In this document: positions 25,099 to 34,477 of the stretch, piece after piece
Layout: every line of letters begins with the position of its first letter
Position numbering within the stretch: position 1 is the first letter of the stretch
Assembly (NCBI RefSeq): GCF_029081005.1
Contig: NZ_JAJQTQ010000008.1
Span: forward strand, 1-64,000
Reading direction: 5' to 3'
Source: Halomonas elongata
GTDB taxonomy: Bacteria; Pseudomonadota; Gammaproteobacteria; Pseudomonadales; Halomonadaceae
Length of the DNA: 64,000 nt
Position numbers and translations under genes: made by a program
The notes under the pieces: generated by a model
The model's input: the letters and a program-made list of their open reading frames with translations, nothing else
Databases searched by the model: none
Told to the model about the DNA's origin: nothing

Positions 25099-26310
25099 TC
25101 ATCCCGGCTTGCCATCGACTCGCGGCCTTGCCAGCAGCATGGTGTAATGCCACACGAAGAGCGCGAACGCCAGCACCCAGCACAGCGCGCTCAGGCTCAA
25201 AGTCCACTGCATCACCTGTGGCCACAGCACCGGGGCCAGGGCACGCAGCATGGCTGCCAGCCCCAGAGCCCCCAGCGCCACATCCATTCCCGGCAGAGTC
25301 TCGATCGGCCGACCGGTATGCCCCAGGGAGACACGCGCCATCATGGCCATCATCATGGTCCCCATGCCGCCCACCGTGATGGTATGCAGCGCCAGCGACG
25401 GTGCAAGCAATTTCAGTGCCGCCAATCCCCACATCGCCAGCCCCACGCACATCAGGGCATAACTGAGGTGAAGCCCCCACAGCAGGGGTTCATGCAGGCA
25501 GTACCGCCCTTCCCAACGGCTCAGTCGCCACGCATTGAGTCCTGCCGCCAACAGCGATACGCCGGCCCATGCCCCGCCGGGCAGAGCGACGCCGAAGCTT
25601 GCCAGTTGCAGGCATACCAGCAGCACGACCATGCCTATGGCGGAAACCTCCAGCCACTTCAGCCGCGCTACCTGTGTTCGCCCCAGTCGCCGAGCCGTGA
25701 AGAACGGAATGACTCGGCCGCCCAGCACCACCATCAGCAGCACGATCAACAGGACCGTCAGGTGAGCGGCACTCCGGATCATCGAGGCATCGCCTCGCAG
25801 AATTCCCAGATGCATCAAGGCGTTGGCCAGAAACAGCACACCGAGTACCGGCACAAAGATCAGGTTGCGCCATTGCCGTGCACCAATCACCGCATGCGCC
25901 ATTACCAGCATCACCGCCGGCAGCAGGGCCAGGTCCACCAGCGCCGGTATGAGGGCAGCCCCTTCGGGCGGAAACGCCAGGATGAACCGGCCGGCAAGCC
26001 ACAATGCCACCAGCCCCGCCAGCGGCCATCCATGCACACCTCGTCGACCGGTCCATGTCTGCACGGCGGTGAGCAGAAAACCGATCACGATGGCCATGCC
26101 GAAACCGAACAGCATCTCATGCTGGTGCCACCACAGCAGGCCTCCATACGGCCCGATCAGGATCTCCCCCTGCAAGAAGGCCCCCCAGATCACCATCGCC
26201 ATCAGACTGAAGACCGCCCCCAGAAGGAAGAAGGGCCGGAAGGCCAACTGCAAAAGAGGCATGTCGCTGACCCGGGCGAGCGAAATCGACCGGGTGGAGT
26301 TCTTGGCCAT
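25099..26310 (-). CDS. nnrS: NnrS-family NO-response membrane protein
   Basis: This encodes 403 residues with about twelve hydrophobic helices. NnrS landmarks are LAFRPFFLLGAVFSLMAM near the N-terminus, WWHQHEMLFGF, RVIPFFTARRLG and HTITVGGMGTMMMAMMARVSLGHTGR (short family motifs quoted in part). In Rhodobacter and Vibrio, NnrS contains haem and copper and protects metabolism against nitric oxide. The gene lies downstream of narGHJI and a PPIase gene, 220 bp away, and is followed by the SirB2-family gene. It makes sense beside a nitrate reductase, which yields nitrite and thus NO. Confidence 0.92.
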   Translation of the reverse strand: MAKNSTRSISLARVSDMPLLQLAFRPFFLLGAVFSLMAMVIWGAFLQGEILIGPYGGLLWWHQHEMLFGFGMAIVIGFLLTAVQTWTGRRGVHGWPLAGLVALWLAGRFILAFPPEGAALIPALVDLALLPAVMLVMAHAVIGARQWRNLIFVPVLGVLFLANALMHLGILRGDASMIRSAAHLTVLLIVLLMVVLGGRVIPFFTARRLGRTQVARLKWLEVSAIGMVVLLVCLQLASFGVALPGGAWAGVSLLAAGLNAWRLSRWEGRYCLHEPLLWGLHLSYALMCVGLAMWGLAALKLLAPSLALHTITVGGMGTMMMAMMARVSLGHTGRPIETLPGMDVALGALGLAAMLRALAPVLWPQVMQWTLSLSALCWVLAFALFVWHYTMLLARPRVDGKPG

Positions 26311-26530
26311 AACCGTTTTCCCCTGCGTCGCGCCGCCTTATATCGTTTTTGATTCCGAGCCGGCAGTACTCGAACTTCCCGTCGGCCAGATGGTGCGCTA
26401 GAACCTCTGCTGCCCGCCCTCCAGACGGCGATCGAACTGTAAATCGTGCGGCATGACAGACAACGCCTTGTGAGTGGGAGTGATGGACAACCAGGCACCC
26501 TATGACACGCCCTTCGGTCGCGCCTAGCCC

Positions 26531-27343
26531 CTACTGCATCAATACACGATCGACATCCTCATCGAGCTCGACGCCCTCCACGCCGATCTCGGCCGCCAGC
26601 GCCAGCAGGTAGTGGCGCAGGGCACGACGCGAGGCCTGTTCACGCAGGCAGTGACGCACCCGATCGACGATCCGTTCGAAGGCCGGCTCGCGGCCCTCGA
26701 CGCGCCGGTCGATGACCACCACGTGCCAACCATAGCGCGAGGCCAGCGGCCGGTCGTGGAGCCCCTCGGGCAAGTGCTGCAGAGCGCGGTCGAGCTCGGG
26801 CACCGTCTGACCGGGTTGCAGCCAGCCCAGCTCACCGCCCTGATCCTTCGAGGGGCAGGCGGAATGGCGCTGGGCAAGTTCGGTAAAGCGCTCGGGATGT
26901 TCGGCCAACTGCTCGATGAGACGCCTTCCCAGCCGATAGCCGGCGTCACGCCCTTCGGCATCGTCCGGTGCCGCCGCCAACAGCACATGGCGCACCTCGC
27001 GGCGAGTCGGCTCACGGAATCGTTCGGGATGGGCCGCGTGAAAGCGTCGGCAGTCCGCCTCGGTGGGCTCGGGTACCTCGAGTTCGCGCTCCAGCAAGGC
27101 GGCGATAGCCGCTTCGATGTCGTCTTGCGAGTTCACCGCCAGCCCCAGATGACCGGCCCGCTGGCACAGCAGCTCGCGCACCACCAGCGCCCGGGTGGCC
27201 TTGAAGTGGGCGTCGCCGGCGCTGTCGGCCGGGTGGTATTGCATCTCGCGGGCGATCTCGTCCTCCTCGATCGGCGTCTCGCCGACCCAAATGGAGGACG
27301 CCGTCGCGCCTCCGGGAAGCTGCTCGATAGCGATCTCTTGCAT
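26531..27343 (-). CDS. parvulin-type peptidyl-prolyl isomerase of the nar operon
   Basis: This encodes 270 residues. The C-terminal half is a PpiC/parvulin domain: RREVRHVLLAA, FTELAQRHSACPSKDQGGEL and GWLQPGQTVPELDRAL, then RYGWHVVVIDRR. The N-terminal ~130 residues are helical and NifM/SurA-like. No signal peptide is visible, so it should act in the cytosol. It starts 24 bases after narI on the same strand. Similar PPIase genes accompany narGHJI in Pseudomonas and related bacteria, where they are thought to help fold or mature the reductase; this role is inferred. Confidence 0.87.
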   Translation of the reverse strand: MQEIAIEQLPGGATASSIWVGETPIEEDEIAREMQYHPADSAGDAHFKATRALVVRELLCQRAGHLGLAVNSQDDIEAAIAALLERELEVPEPTEADCRRFHAAHPERFREPTRREVRHVLLAAAPDDAEGRDAGYRLGRRLIEQLAEHPERFTELAQRHSACPSKDQGGELGWLQPGQTVPELDRALQHLPEGLHDRPLASRYGWHVVVIDRRVEGREPAFERIVDRVRHCLREQASRRALRHYLLALAAEIGVEGVELDEDVDRVLMQ

Positions 27344-27367
27344 GGTCGTGTCTCCCGGGAATATCGG

Positions 27368-28045
27368 TCAGGCCCGGCGGCGAACGATCTGGTAGCGCCG
27401 GGCGATGTAGCCCAGCGGTGCGCTCCAGACGTGCACCAGGCGGGTGAAGGGGAAAACCAGGACGATGGTCAGGCCAACGAAGATATGCAGCTTGTAGATC
27501 CAGCCGATACCGACCAGATAGTCCGCGGCACCGCCCTGGAAGAAGACGATGGCCTGAGCCCAGTGGGCAAGCCGGAGCATCGCACCGCCATCCAGGTGGC
27601 CCAGCGCCGGAATGATGGTGAGCAGTCCCAGTGTCACCTGCACCACCAGCAGCAGGATGATGACGGTGTCCATGAAGCTCGACGAGGCCTTGACCCGTGC
27701 ATTGGTCAAGCGTCGCCAGGCCAGCATGGCACCACCGGCCAGGCACATTACCCCGGCGATGCCGCCCACCAGGATGGCGACCACCTGCTTGGTACCGGCA
27801 CTCATGAAGGGCGCATAGACCCAGTGCGGGGTCAGCAGACCGACCAGGTGGCCGAAGAAGATCACCAGGATGCCGATATGAAAGAGATTGCTGGCCAGAC
27901 GCATACGGCTCGACGACAGCATCTGGCTGGAGCCGGTCTTCCAGGTGTACTGGCCATGATCGAAACGCAGCAGGCTGCCGATGAGGAAGACGCTGCCGGC
28001 GAGATAGGGGTAGAGCCCGAACAGCAGGGTGTTGAAATAACTCAT
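27368..28045 (-). CDS. narI: respiratory nitrate reductase gamma subunit (cytochrome b)
   Basis: This encodes 225 residues, five transmembrane helices. It takes electrons from quinol through two b haems to NarH. Candidate haem ligands are the His in FHIGILVIFFGH (helix 2) and in YKLHIFVGLTIVLVFPF followed by TRLVH (helix 5), the same spacing as in E. coli NarI. Its ATG overlaps the narJ stop by four bases and has GGAGATC upstream. Confidence 0.96.
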   Translation of the reverse strand: MSYFNTLLFGLYPYLAGSVFLIGSLLRFDHGQYTWKTGSSQMLSSSRMRLASNLFHIGILVIFFGHLVGLLTPHWVYAPFMSAGTKQVVAILVGGIAGVMCLAGGAMLAWRRLTNARVKASSSFMDTVIILLLVVQVTLGLLTIIPALGHLDGGAMLRLAHWAQAIVFFQGGAADYLVGIGWIYKLHIFVGLTIVLVFPFTRLVHVWSAPLGYIARRYQIVRRRA

Positions 28046-28821
28046 GACGGATCTCCTTGTGGCCGCACGGACGGGTCGAGAACCCGTACCGCCTCACTGT
28101 GCGTCGCCCGCTTGCGCTCGGCGAGCCGCCGCCCCTCGGCGGACTGCAGGGCGCAGTCCTGGTCGGATTCGGCGGAGAAACGCACTGCCTCCTCTTCCCA
28201 GACCGCATCCAGCGCCTCAGGAGTAGTGTCGGGTGCCTCCTGCTTCACCGTCTCACGATGCGCATCGACATCGCCCTCGGCGCCGATCAGCCCCAGCAAA
28301 GCCAGGGGCACCAGGGCGTGGTCGGCCTCGCGCTCCTCCAGACGAGCGGTGAGCCGCGCCAGAATATGGCGGATCTCGCCTAGCCAGCGGCCGATCTCGG
28401 CCTCCGAGCGGGTGGAAAGATACTCCAGGAACAACGGCAGGTAGTCCGGCAGCTCGCGGGCATCGAGCTCGAAGCCCGCGGCGCGATACTCGCCGAGCAG
28501 GTCGACCATGGCCTGGCCTCGGTCACGGGATTCGCCGTGGACATGCTCGAACAACAACAGCGAGGTGTTGCGACCGCGATCGAACAGCGCCACGTACTCG
28601 GCCTGCAGGTCCAGGAGATCGGCGTCCAGCAACCGCCGGCACCAGTCCGTCAGGGAAGTACGCAGCGCCGGTCGCCAGCGCCGTTCGGCATCGAGGATCA
28701 CGATCATCTCCGGCGCGGCGGCCTGGAGTTCTCCGGTGGGGTAATCGAGCAGCCTGGCCAGCACGCGCAGGCTGCGCATGCCGCCTGCCGGATCGGGGTA
28801 TGACATCGCTGCTTCAGCCAT
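28042..28821 (-). CDS. narJ: nitrate reductase assembly chaperone (delta)
   Basis: This encodes 259 residues from the ATG at 28821, which has GAGGAGAG well placed upstream and overlaps the narH end; an ATG at 28806 is a second option. NarJ features are RVLARLLDYPTGEL near the N-terminus, LDLQAEYVALFDRGR, LLLFEHVHGESRDRGQAM and LPDYLPLFLEYLS. It is a cytosolic TorD-like chaperone that keeps NarGH competent for molybdenum cofactor insertion. The acidic C-terminal tail of about 50 residues is longer than in E. coli. Confidence 0.94.
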   Translation of the reverse strand: MAEAAMSYPDPAGGMRSLRVLARLLDYPTGELQAAAPEMIVILDAERRWRPALRTSLTDWCRRLLDADLLDLQAEYVALFDRGRNTSLLLFEHVHGESRDRGQAMVDLLGEYRAAGFELDARELPDYLPLFLEYLSTRSEAEIGRWLGEIRHILARLTARLEEREADHALVPLALLGLIGAEGDVDAHRETVKQEAPDTTPEALDAVWEEEAVRFSAESDQDCALQSAEGRRLAERKRATHSEAVRVLDPSVRPQGDPS

Positions 28822-30379
28822 GACGACTCTCCTCGGTCTGCGCTTGGGGATCAAAGACCTCCACCGGCTGGACCAGGGTGGTCGTCTGCCGCCGGCCGCC
28901 GAACAGGCCGGCATCACTGTCGCCACCCTGGCAGCCATCGCCGAAGCTGAAGCCACAGCCACCACGTTCGCCGAAAGCCTCGGTAGCCAGCTCGCGGTGG
29001 CTGGTGGGAATCACGAAGCGATCCTCGTAGTTGGCAATGGCCAGGTAGCGGTACATCTCCTCCACCTGAGCCTCGGTCAACCCGACCTCGTCGAGCACCT
29101 CGTCTCTCGACTCGCCTTCCACATGCTTGCCACGCATGTAGACGCGCATCGCCATCAGCCGCTTGAGGGCCAGCACCACAGGCTCCTCCTCGCCGGCGGA
29201 AAGCATGTTGGCCAGGTACTGCACCGGGATGCGCAACGACTCGATCTTCGGCAGCACCCCGTCGTACTCGACCTGGCCTGCCTCGGCGGCGGACTGGATC
29301 GGCGACAGCGGCGGCACGTACCAGACCATCGGCAAAGTGCGATACTCGGGGTGCAACGGCAGTGCCAGGCCCCAGTCCATGGCCAGTTTGTAGACCGGCG
29401 AGGCCTGGGCGGCGGCGATGACGTTGTCGGCAATGCCATCCTGCTTCGCCTGGGCGATCACCTCCGGGTCGTGGGGATCGAGGAATATCTGGCGCTGGCG
29501 ATGGTAGAGATCGCGCTCGTCGACGGCACTGGCCACTTCCTCGATGCAGTCGGCATCGTAGAGCAGCACACCCAGATAGCGGATGCGCCCCACGCAGGTT
29601 TCGGAACAGACCGTAGGCTGGCCGGCCTCGATGCGTGGATAGCAGAAGATGCACTTCTCGGACTTGCCGCTCTTCCAGTTGTAATAGATCTTCTTGTAGG
29701 GGCAGCCGGAGATGCACATCCGCCAGCCACGGCACTTGTCCTGATCAATCAGCACGATGCCGTCCTCCTCGCGCTTGTAGATCGCCCCGCTCGGGCAACT
29801 CGCCACGCAAGTGGGGTTCAGGCAGTGCTCGCACAGCCGCGGCAGATACATCATGAAGGTGTTTTCGAACTGGCCGTAGATATCGGCCTGCACCTGTTCG
29901 AAGTTGGCGTCGCGGCGACGCTTGGCGAATTCGGTGCCGAGAATCTCCTCCCAGTTGGGCCCCCACTCGATCTTGTTCATGCGCTGGCCCGAGATCAGCG
30001 AGCGCGGCCGCGCGGTGGGCTGGTGCTCGCCCTGCTTAGCGTTGTGCAGGCGCTCATAGTCGAAGGTGAACGGCTCGTAGTAGTCATCGATCTCCGGCAG
30101 GTCGGGGTTGGCGAAGATGTTCGCCAGCACCCGCCACTTGCCGCCGATACGCGGTTCGATGCGGCCATCCTGGCGACGCAACCAGCCGCCCTTCCACTTG
30201 TTCTGGTTCTCCCATTCCTTGGGATAACCGATGCCGGGCTTGGTCTCGACGTTGTTGAACCAGGCGTACTCCATGCCCTCGCGGCTGGTCCAGACGTTCT
30301 TGCAGGTCACCGAACAGGTGTGACACCCGATGCACTTGTCGAGGTTGAGCACCATGCCGACTTGCGAGCGAATCTTCAT
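28814..30379 (-). CDS. narH: respiratory nitrate reductase beta subunit
   Basis: This encodes 521 residues, the iron-sulfur electron conduit between NarI and NarG. Four cysteine groups are visible: CIGCHTCSVTC (residues about 16-26), CEHCLNPTCVASC, CRGWRMCISGC with the Trp that marks the 3Fe-4S cluster, and CIFCYPRIEAGQPTVCSETC. It overlaps narG by the ATGA junction and narJ by eight bases. Length agrees with E. coli NarH (512). Confidence 0.97.
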   Translation of the reverse strand: MKIRSQVGMVLNLDKCIGCHTCSVTCKNVWTSREGMEYAWFNNVETKPGIGYPKEWENQNKWKGGWLRRQDGRIEPRIGGKWRVLANIFANPDLPEIDDYYEPFTFDYERLHNAKQGEHQPTARPRSLISGQRMNKIEWGPNWEEILGTEFAKRRRDANFEQVQADIYGQFENTFMMYLPRLCEHCLNPTCVASCPSGAIYKREEDGIVLIDQDKCRGWRMCISGCPYKKIYYNWKSGKSEKCIFCYPRIEAGQPTVCSETCVGRIRYLGVLLYDADCIEEVASAVDERDLYHRQRQIFLDPHDPEVIAQAKQDGIADNVIAAAQASPVYKLAMDWGLALPLHPEYRTLPMVWYVPPLSPIQSAAEAGQVEYDGVLPKIESLRIPVQYLANMLSAGEEEPVVLALKRLMAMRVYMRGKHVEGESRDEVLDEVGLTEAQVEEMYRYLAIANYEDRFVIPTSHRELATEAFGERGGCGFSFGDGCQGGDSDAGLFGGRRQTTTLVQPVEVFDPQAQTEESRHG

Positions 30380-33300
30380 TTCACGGCCTCCTGCTGGTAG
30401 TCGTTGCCTTCACCGTCCAGCCAGTCGATGTGCTTCATCTTGCGCACCAGCACGAACTCGTCGCGGTTGGAACCGACGGTGCCGTAGTAGTTGAAGCCGT
30501 AGGCAAGCTGCGCATAGCCGCCGATCATGTGGGTCGGCTTGGGACACACCCGGGTGACCGAGTTATGGATGCCGCCACGGGTGCCGGAGACTTCAGAGCC
30601 CGGCACGTTCACGTTGCGTTCCTGGGCGTGGTACATCATCACCATGCCGTTCTTGACCCGCTGGCTGACCACCGCCCGGGCGGCGATGGAACCGTTGACG
30701 TTGTACAGCTCGATCCAGTCGTTGTCCTCGATGCCTACCTCGGCGGCGTCGTCCTCGGAGAGCCAGACCACCGGCCCGCCACGATTCAGCGTCAGCATCA
30801 GCAGGTTGTCGGAGTAGGTGGAGTGGATTCCCCACTTCTGGTGAGGCGTGATGAAGTTCAACGCCTTGCTCGGGAAGCCGTTGTCGGCCGGCGGCTCGAC
30901 GTACTTCGCCGCCTTGGTATTGATCGGCGGGCGATAGACCAGCAGGCTCTCGCCGAAGGCACGCATCCAGGCGTGATCCTGGTAGAACTGCTGGCGACCG
31001 CTGATGGTGCGCCACGGAATCAGTTCATGGACATTGGTGTAGCCGGCATTGTAGGAAACGTGCTCGTCCTCGAGCCCCGACCAGGTGGGGCTGGAGATGA
31101 TCTTGCGCGGCTGGGCGACGATGTCCCGGAAGCGGATCTTCTCCTCTTCCTTGTTGACGGCCAGATGGCTGTGGTCGCGTCCGGTGATCTTCGACAGCGC
31201 ACCCCAGGCCTTCACCGCCACCTGACCGTTGGTCTCCGGAGCGAGCGTCAGCACGGTCTCGGCGGCATCGATGGCGCTCTCGATGCAGGGACGCCCTTTG
31301 GCCGGACCCTCGAGCTTGCGCCGGTTCAATTTTCCGAGCAGTTCGACTTCCTTGTCGGTGTTCCAGCTGATGCCCTTGCCGCCGTTGCCGAGCGCTTCAA
31401 GCGCCGGACCGAGCGAGGTGAAGCGCTCATAGGTGGCCGGGTAGTCGCGCTTGACCTCGATCAACGTCGGCAGGGTCTTGCCGGGTACCGGCTCGCACTC
31501 GCCGCGCTTCCAGTCACGCACCTCGACCTGGCCAAGCTCCCCGGGAGAATCGTGCTGCAACGGCAGGGTGACCAGATCGGTCTCCTTGCCCAGATGGCCC
31601 ACGCAGACCCGGGAAAAAGCCTTGGCGATCCCCTTGTAGATCTCCCAATCGCTGCGCGACTCCCAGGCCGGGTCGGTGGCCGCGGTCAACGGGTGGATGA
31701 AGGGATGCATGTCGGAGGTGTTGAGATCATCCTTCTCGTACCAGGTCGCCGTGGGCAGCACGATGTCCGAATAGAGGCAGGTGGTCGACATCCGGAAATC
31801 CAGGGTCACCAGCAGGTCGAGCTTGCCCTCGGGTGCCGCGTCGTGCCACTTCACCTCCTCGGGCTTGGCGCCGCCCTCCTCGCCCAGGTCCTTGCCCTGG
31901 AGACCGTTGCGGGTGCCCAGCAGATACTTGAGCATGTACTCGTGACCCTTGCCCGAACTGCCCAGCAGATTGGAGCGCCAGATGAACATGTTGCGCGGGA
32001 AGTTCCGGGGATCGTCGGGATCCTCGGCGGCGAATGCCAGCTCGCCGCTCTTCAAGCACTCGACGACATAGTCGGCGGTAGACTGCCCCGCTTCGGCGGC
32101 GGATTTGGCCAGGTGCAGCGGGTTGGTCGCGAGCTGCGGCGCGGATGGCAGCCAGCCCATGCGCTCGGCGCGCACATTGAAGTCGATCAAGCTGCCCTGG
32201 TAATCAGCCGGATTGGCCAGCGGCGAGAGGATCTCCTTGATCTCGAGCTTCTCGTAGCGCCACTGCGAGGAATGGTTGTAGAAGAAGGAAGTAGAGTTCA
32301 TGTGCCGCGGCGGGCGAGTCCAGTCCAGGCCGAAGGCCAGCGGCAGCCAGCCGGTCTGCGGGCGCAGCTTCTCCTGACCCACATAGTGGGCCCAGCCGCC
32401 GCCGCTCTGACCGATGCAGCCACACATCACCAGCATGTTGATCAGGCCACGGTAGTTCATGTCCATGTGGTACCAGTGGTTCATGCCGGCACCGACGATG
32501 ATCATCGAACGCCCACGGGTCTTGTCGGCGTTGTCGGCGAACTCGCGGGCGATACGCGCGGCCTGCTCGGCGGGCACGCCGGTGATCTTCTCCTGCCAGG
32601 CCGGCGTGTAGGGGCGAATCTGATCGTAGGCGGTGGCGCCATCGTCGTCGCCCTCCTGACCGAAACCACGATCGATACCATAGTTGGCGCACATCAGGTC
32701 GAACACGGTGACCGCCAGCACCTCGCCACCGTCGGCCTTCTTGAGGCGCTTGGCGGGCAAGCAATGGAACAGCAGCTCGTCGCTGCCCCCTTCATTGGCG
32801 ACGTGCGTGAAGTGCTCATGGGCGATGCCGCCGAAGTAGGGAAAGGCCACCCGGGCCACCTCGTCATGGTGCTCGGCCAGCGTCAACAGCGGCTTGATCT
32901 CCGCGCCGTCGGCATCGCGCGACTCGAGGTTCCACTTGTTCTTTGCGTGTGCATCGTCGCCGTTCTTTTCGCCCCAGCGGAAGCCGATGGAACCGTGCGG
33001 CACCACCAGCTGATCGCGGGTCTCGTCCCAAGCCAGGGTCTTCCACTCGGGATTGTTGGCCTGCCCAAGGCTGGCCTCGAAGTCGCTGGCGCGCATCTGG
33101 CGCCCCGGCGCATAGCTGCCGTCCTCGCGAGGCTCGAGCTCGACCAGCAAGGGCATGTCGGTGTAGCGCCGCACATAGTCGGTGAAGTAGTCGCTGGGCT
33201 TGTCGAGGTGGAATTCCTTGAGGATGACATGGCCCATGGCCATGGCCAGGGCGGCATCGGTGCCCTGTTTGGCAGAGAGCCACTCGTCGGTGAGCTTGGA

Positions 33301-34164
33301 CACCTCGGCATAGTCCGGCGTGATGGAAACGGTCTTGGTGCCCTTGTAGCGCACCTCGGTGAAGAAGTGCGCATCCGGGGTACGCGTCTGGGGCACATTG
33401 GAGCCCCAGGCGATGATATAGCCCGAGTTGTACCAGTCGGCGGACTCCGGCACATCGGTCTGCTCGCCCCAGGTCTGGGGACTGGCCGGCGGAAGGTCGC
33501 AGTACCAGTCGTAGAAGCTCATGCACACACCACCGATCAGCGACAGATAGCGGCTGCCGGCGGCATAGCTGACCATCGACATGGCAGGAATCGGCGAAAA
33601 ACCGATGATGCGATCCGGGCCGTACTGCTTGGCGGTGTAGACGTTGGAGGCAGCGATCAGCTCATTGAGCTCGTCCCAGTCGGCCCGCACGAAGCCACCC
33701 ATGCCGCGGGCCTGCTTGTAGCGCCGAGCACGCTCCGGATCCTCGACGATCGACGCCCAGGCCTCGACCGGGTCACGCTGTTCGGTCAACGCCTCGCGCC
33801 ACAGCTCGAGAAGCGGCTTGCGGATCAACGGGTGCTTCAGGCGATTGGCGCTGTACAGGTACCAGGAGTAGCTGGCCCCACGCGGGCAGCCACGTGGCTC
33901 ATGATTGGGCAGGTCGGGCCGGGTGCGCGGATAATCGGTCTGCTGGGTCTCCCAGGTGACCAGGCCGTTCTTGACATAGATTTTCCAACTGCATGAGCCG
34001 GTGCAGTTCACCCCGTGGGTCGATCGCACGATCTTGTCGTGCTGCCAGCGCTGACGATAGCCGTTCTCCCAGCCTCGAGTTTCCTCGCGAAGCTCTCCAT
34101 GACCCTGGGAGAAGGGAACTCGGGCCTTGCGAAAGAAGTTCAGCCGATCAATGAAATGGCTCAT
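30376..34164 (-). CDS. narG: respiratory nitrate reductase alpha subunit (molybdoenzyme)
   Basis: This encodes 1262 residues (E. coli NarG 1247). It reduces nitrate to nitrite on the cytoplasmic side using Mo-bis-MGD. The N-terminus keeps the remnant twin-Arg-like helix (MSHFIDRLNFFRKARVPF). The FS0 cluster ligands follow in RSTHGVNCTGSCSW, with His as first ligand. The Mo ligand Asp is in SADWYNSGYIIAWGSN. GGAGAG precedes the ATG. It is the first gene of the narGHJI operon, divergent from narX across a 313-bp control region. Confidence 0.98.
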   Translation of the reverse strand: MSHFIDRLNFFRKARVPFSQGHGELREETRGWENGYRQRWQHDKIVRSTHGVNCTGSCSWKIYVKNGLVTWETQQTDYPRTRPDLPNHEPRGCPRGASYSWYLYSANRLKHPLIRKPLLELWREALTEQRDPVEAWASIVEDPERARRYKQARGMGGFVRADWDELNELIAASNVYTAKQYGPDRIIGFSPIPAMSMVSYAAGSRYLSLIGGVCMSFYDWYCDLPPASPQTWGEQTDVPESADWYNSGYIIAWGSNVPQTRTPDAHFFTEVRYKGTKTVSITPDYAEVSKLTDEWLSAKQGTDAALAMAMGHVILKEFHLDKPSDYFTDYVRRYTDMPLLVELEPREDGSYAPGRQMRASDFEASLGQANNPEWKTLAWDETRDQLVVPHGSIGFRWGEKNGDDAHAKNKWNLESRDADGAEIKPLLTLAEHHDEVARVAFPYFGGIAHEHFTHVANEGGSDELLFHCLPAKRLKKADGGEVLAVTVFDLMCANYGIDRGFGQEGDDDGATAYDQIRPYTPAWQEKITGVPAEQAARIAREFADNADKTRGRSMIIVGAGMNHWYHMDMNYRGLINMLVMCGCIGQSGGGWAHYVGQEKLRPQTGWLPLAFGLDWTRPPRHMNSTSFFYNHSSQWRYEKLEIKEILSPLANPADYQGSLIDFNVRAERMGWLPSAPQLATNPLHLAKSAAEAGQSTADYVVECLKSGELAFAAEDPDDPRNFPRNMFIWRSNLLGSSGKGHEYMLKYLLGTRNGLQGKDLGEEGGAKPEEVKWHDAAPEGKLDLLVTLDFRMSTTCLYSDIVLPTATWYEKDDLNTSDMHPFIHPLTAATDPAWESRSDWEIYKGIAKAFSRVCVGHLGKETDLVTLPLQHDSPGELGQVEVRDWKRGECEPVPGKTLPTLIEVKRDYPATYERFTSLGPALEALGNGGKGISWNTDKEVELLGKLNRRKLEGPAKGRPCIESAIDAAETVLTLAPETNGQVAVKAWGALSKITGRDHSHLAVNKEEEKIRFRDIVAQPRKIISSPTWSGLEDEHVSYNAGYTNVHELIPWRTISGRQQFYQDHAWMRAFGESLLVYRPPINTKAAKYVEPPADNGFPSKALNFITPHQKWGIHSTYSDNLLMLTLNRGGPVVWLSEDDAAEVGIEDNDWIELYNVNGSIAARAVVSQRVKNGMVMMYHAQERNVNVPGSEVSGTRGGIHNSVTRVCPKPTHMIGGYAQLAYGFNYYGTVGSNRDEFVLVRKMKHIDWLDGEGNDYQQEAVK

Positions 34165-34269
34165 GGTGGCTCTCCAGGCTCCTCGAAATCTGCATGACCG
34201 CCGGGATCCGCCCGTTCATGGGTTGGCCGGCCATCCCAGCGTGGTCATCGTGGGTAAGGATTCTGGGCG

Positions 34270-34331
34270 ATCAAAACGCCGATTACTGCCTGGTTACCCC
34301 TATATCGTCCGCTTCTACCTCCAAGGTGATA
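34270..34331 (-). promoter_or_regulatory. narG-narX control region: NarL-type heptamers, weak FNR/Anr-like site
   Basis: The 313-bp divergent gap holds TACCCCT at 34295-34301, which fits the NarL heptamer TACYYMT, and TACCTCC-AA-GGTGATA at 34316-34331, a near 7-2-7 pair. ATCAA at 34270-34274 with TTCTG nine bases before it gives a 7/10 match to the FNR/Anr site. I infer nitrate and anaerobic control of narG; no core promoter could be assigned with confidence. Confidence 0.5.
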
Positions 34332-34477
34332 CACGTCGCCTCCTCCATTGGCAGATGAATGAAGGACGTCCGCGTCAGCATCGAAAAGAGCCCCACCCAG
34401 GGGCATGCCTGATGGGGGAACCGCCAATCAACTAAGGTATAGTGGCGCCCATCGCTCAAGTATTCTCTGGAACCCCG

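Noticed and set aside
28778..30400. Plus-strand frame opposite narH
   Set aside because: NarH with all cysteine clusters is on the minus strand; the opposite frame is an artefact.
30430..33996. Plus-strand frame of about 1188 codons opposite narG
   Set aside because: narG on the minus strand is unambiguous; this frame is its shadow and has no family resemblance.
34411..34431. FNR-like site just before narX
   Set aside because: Only one half (ATCAA) is present; the other half does not match at all.
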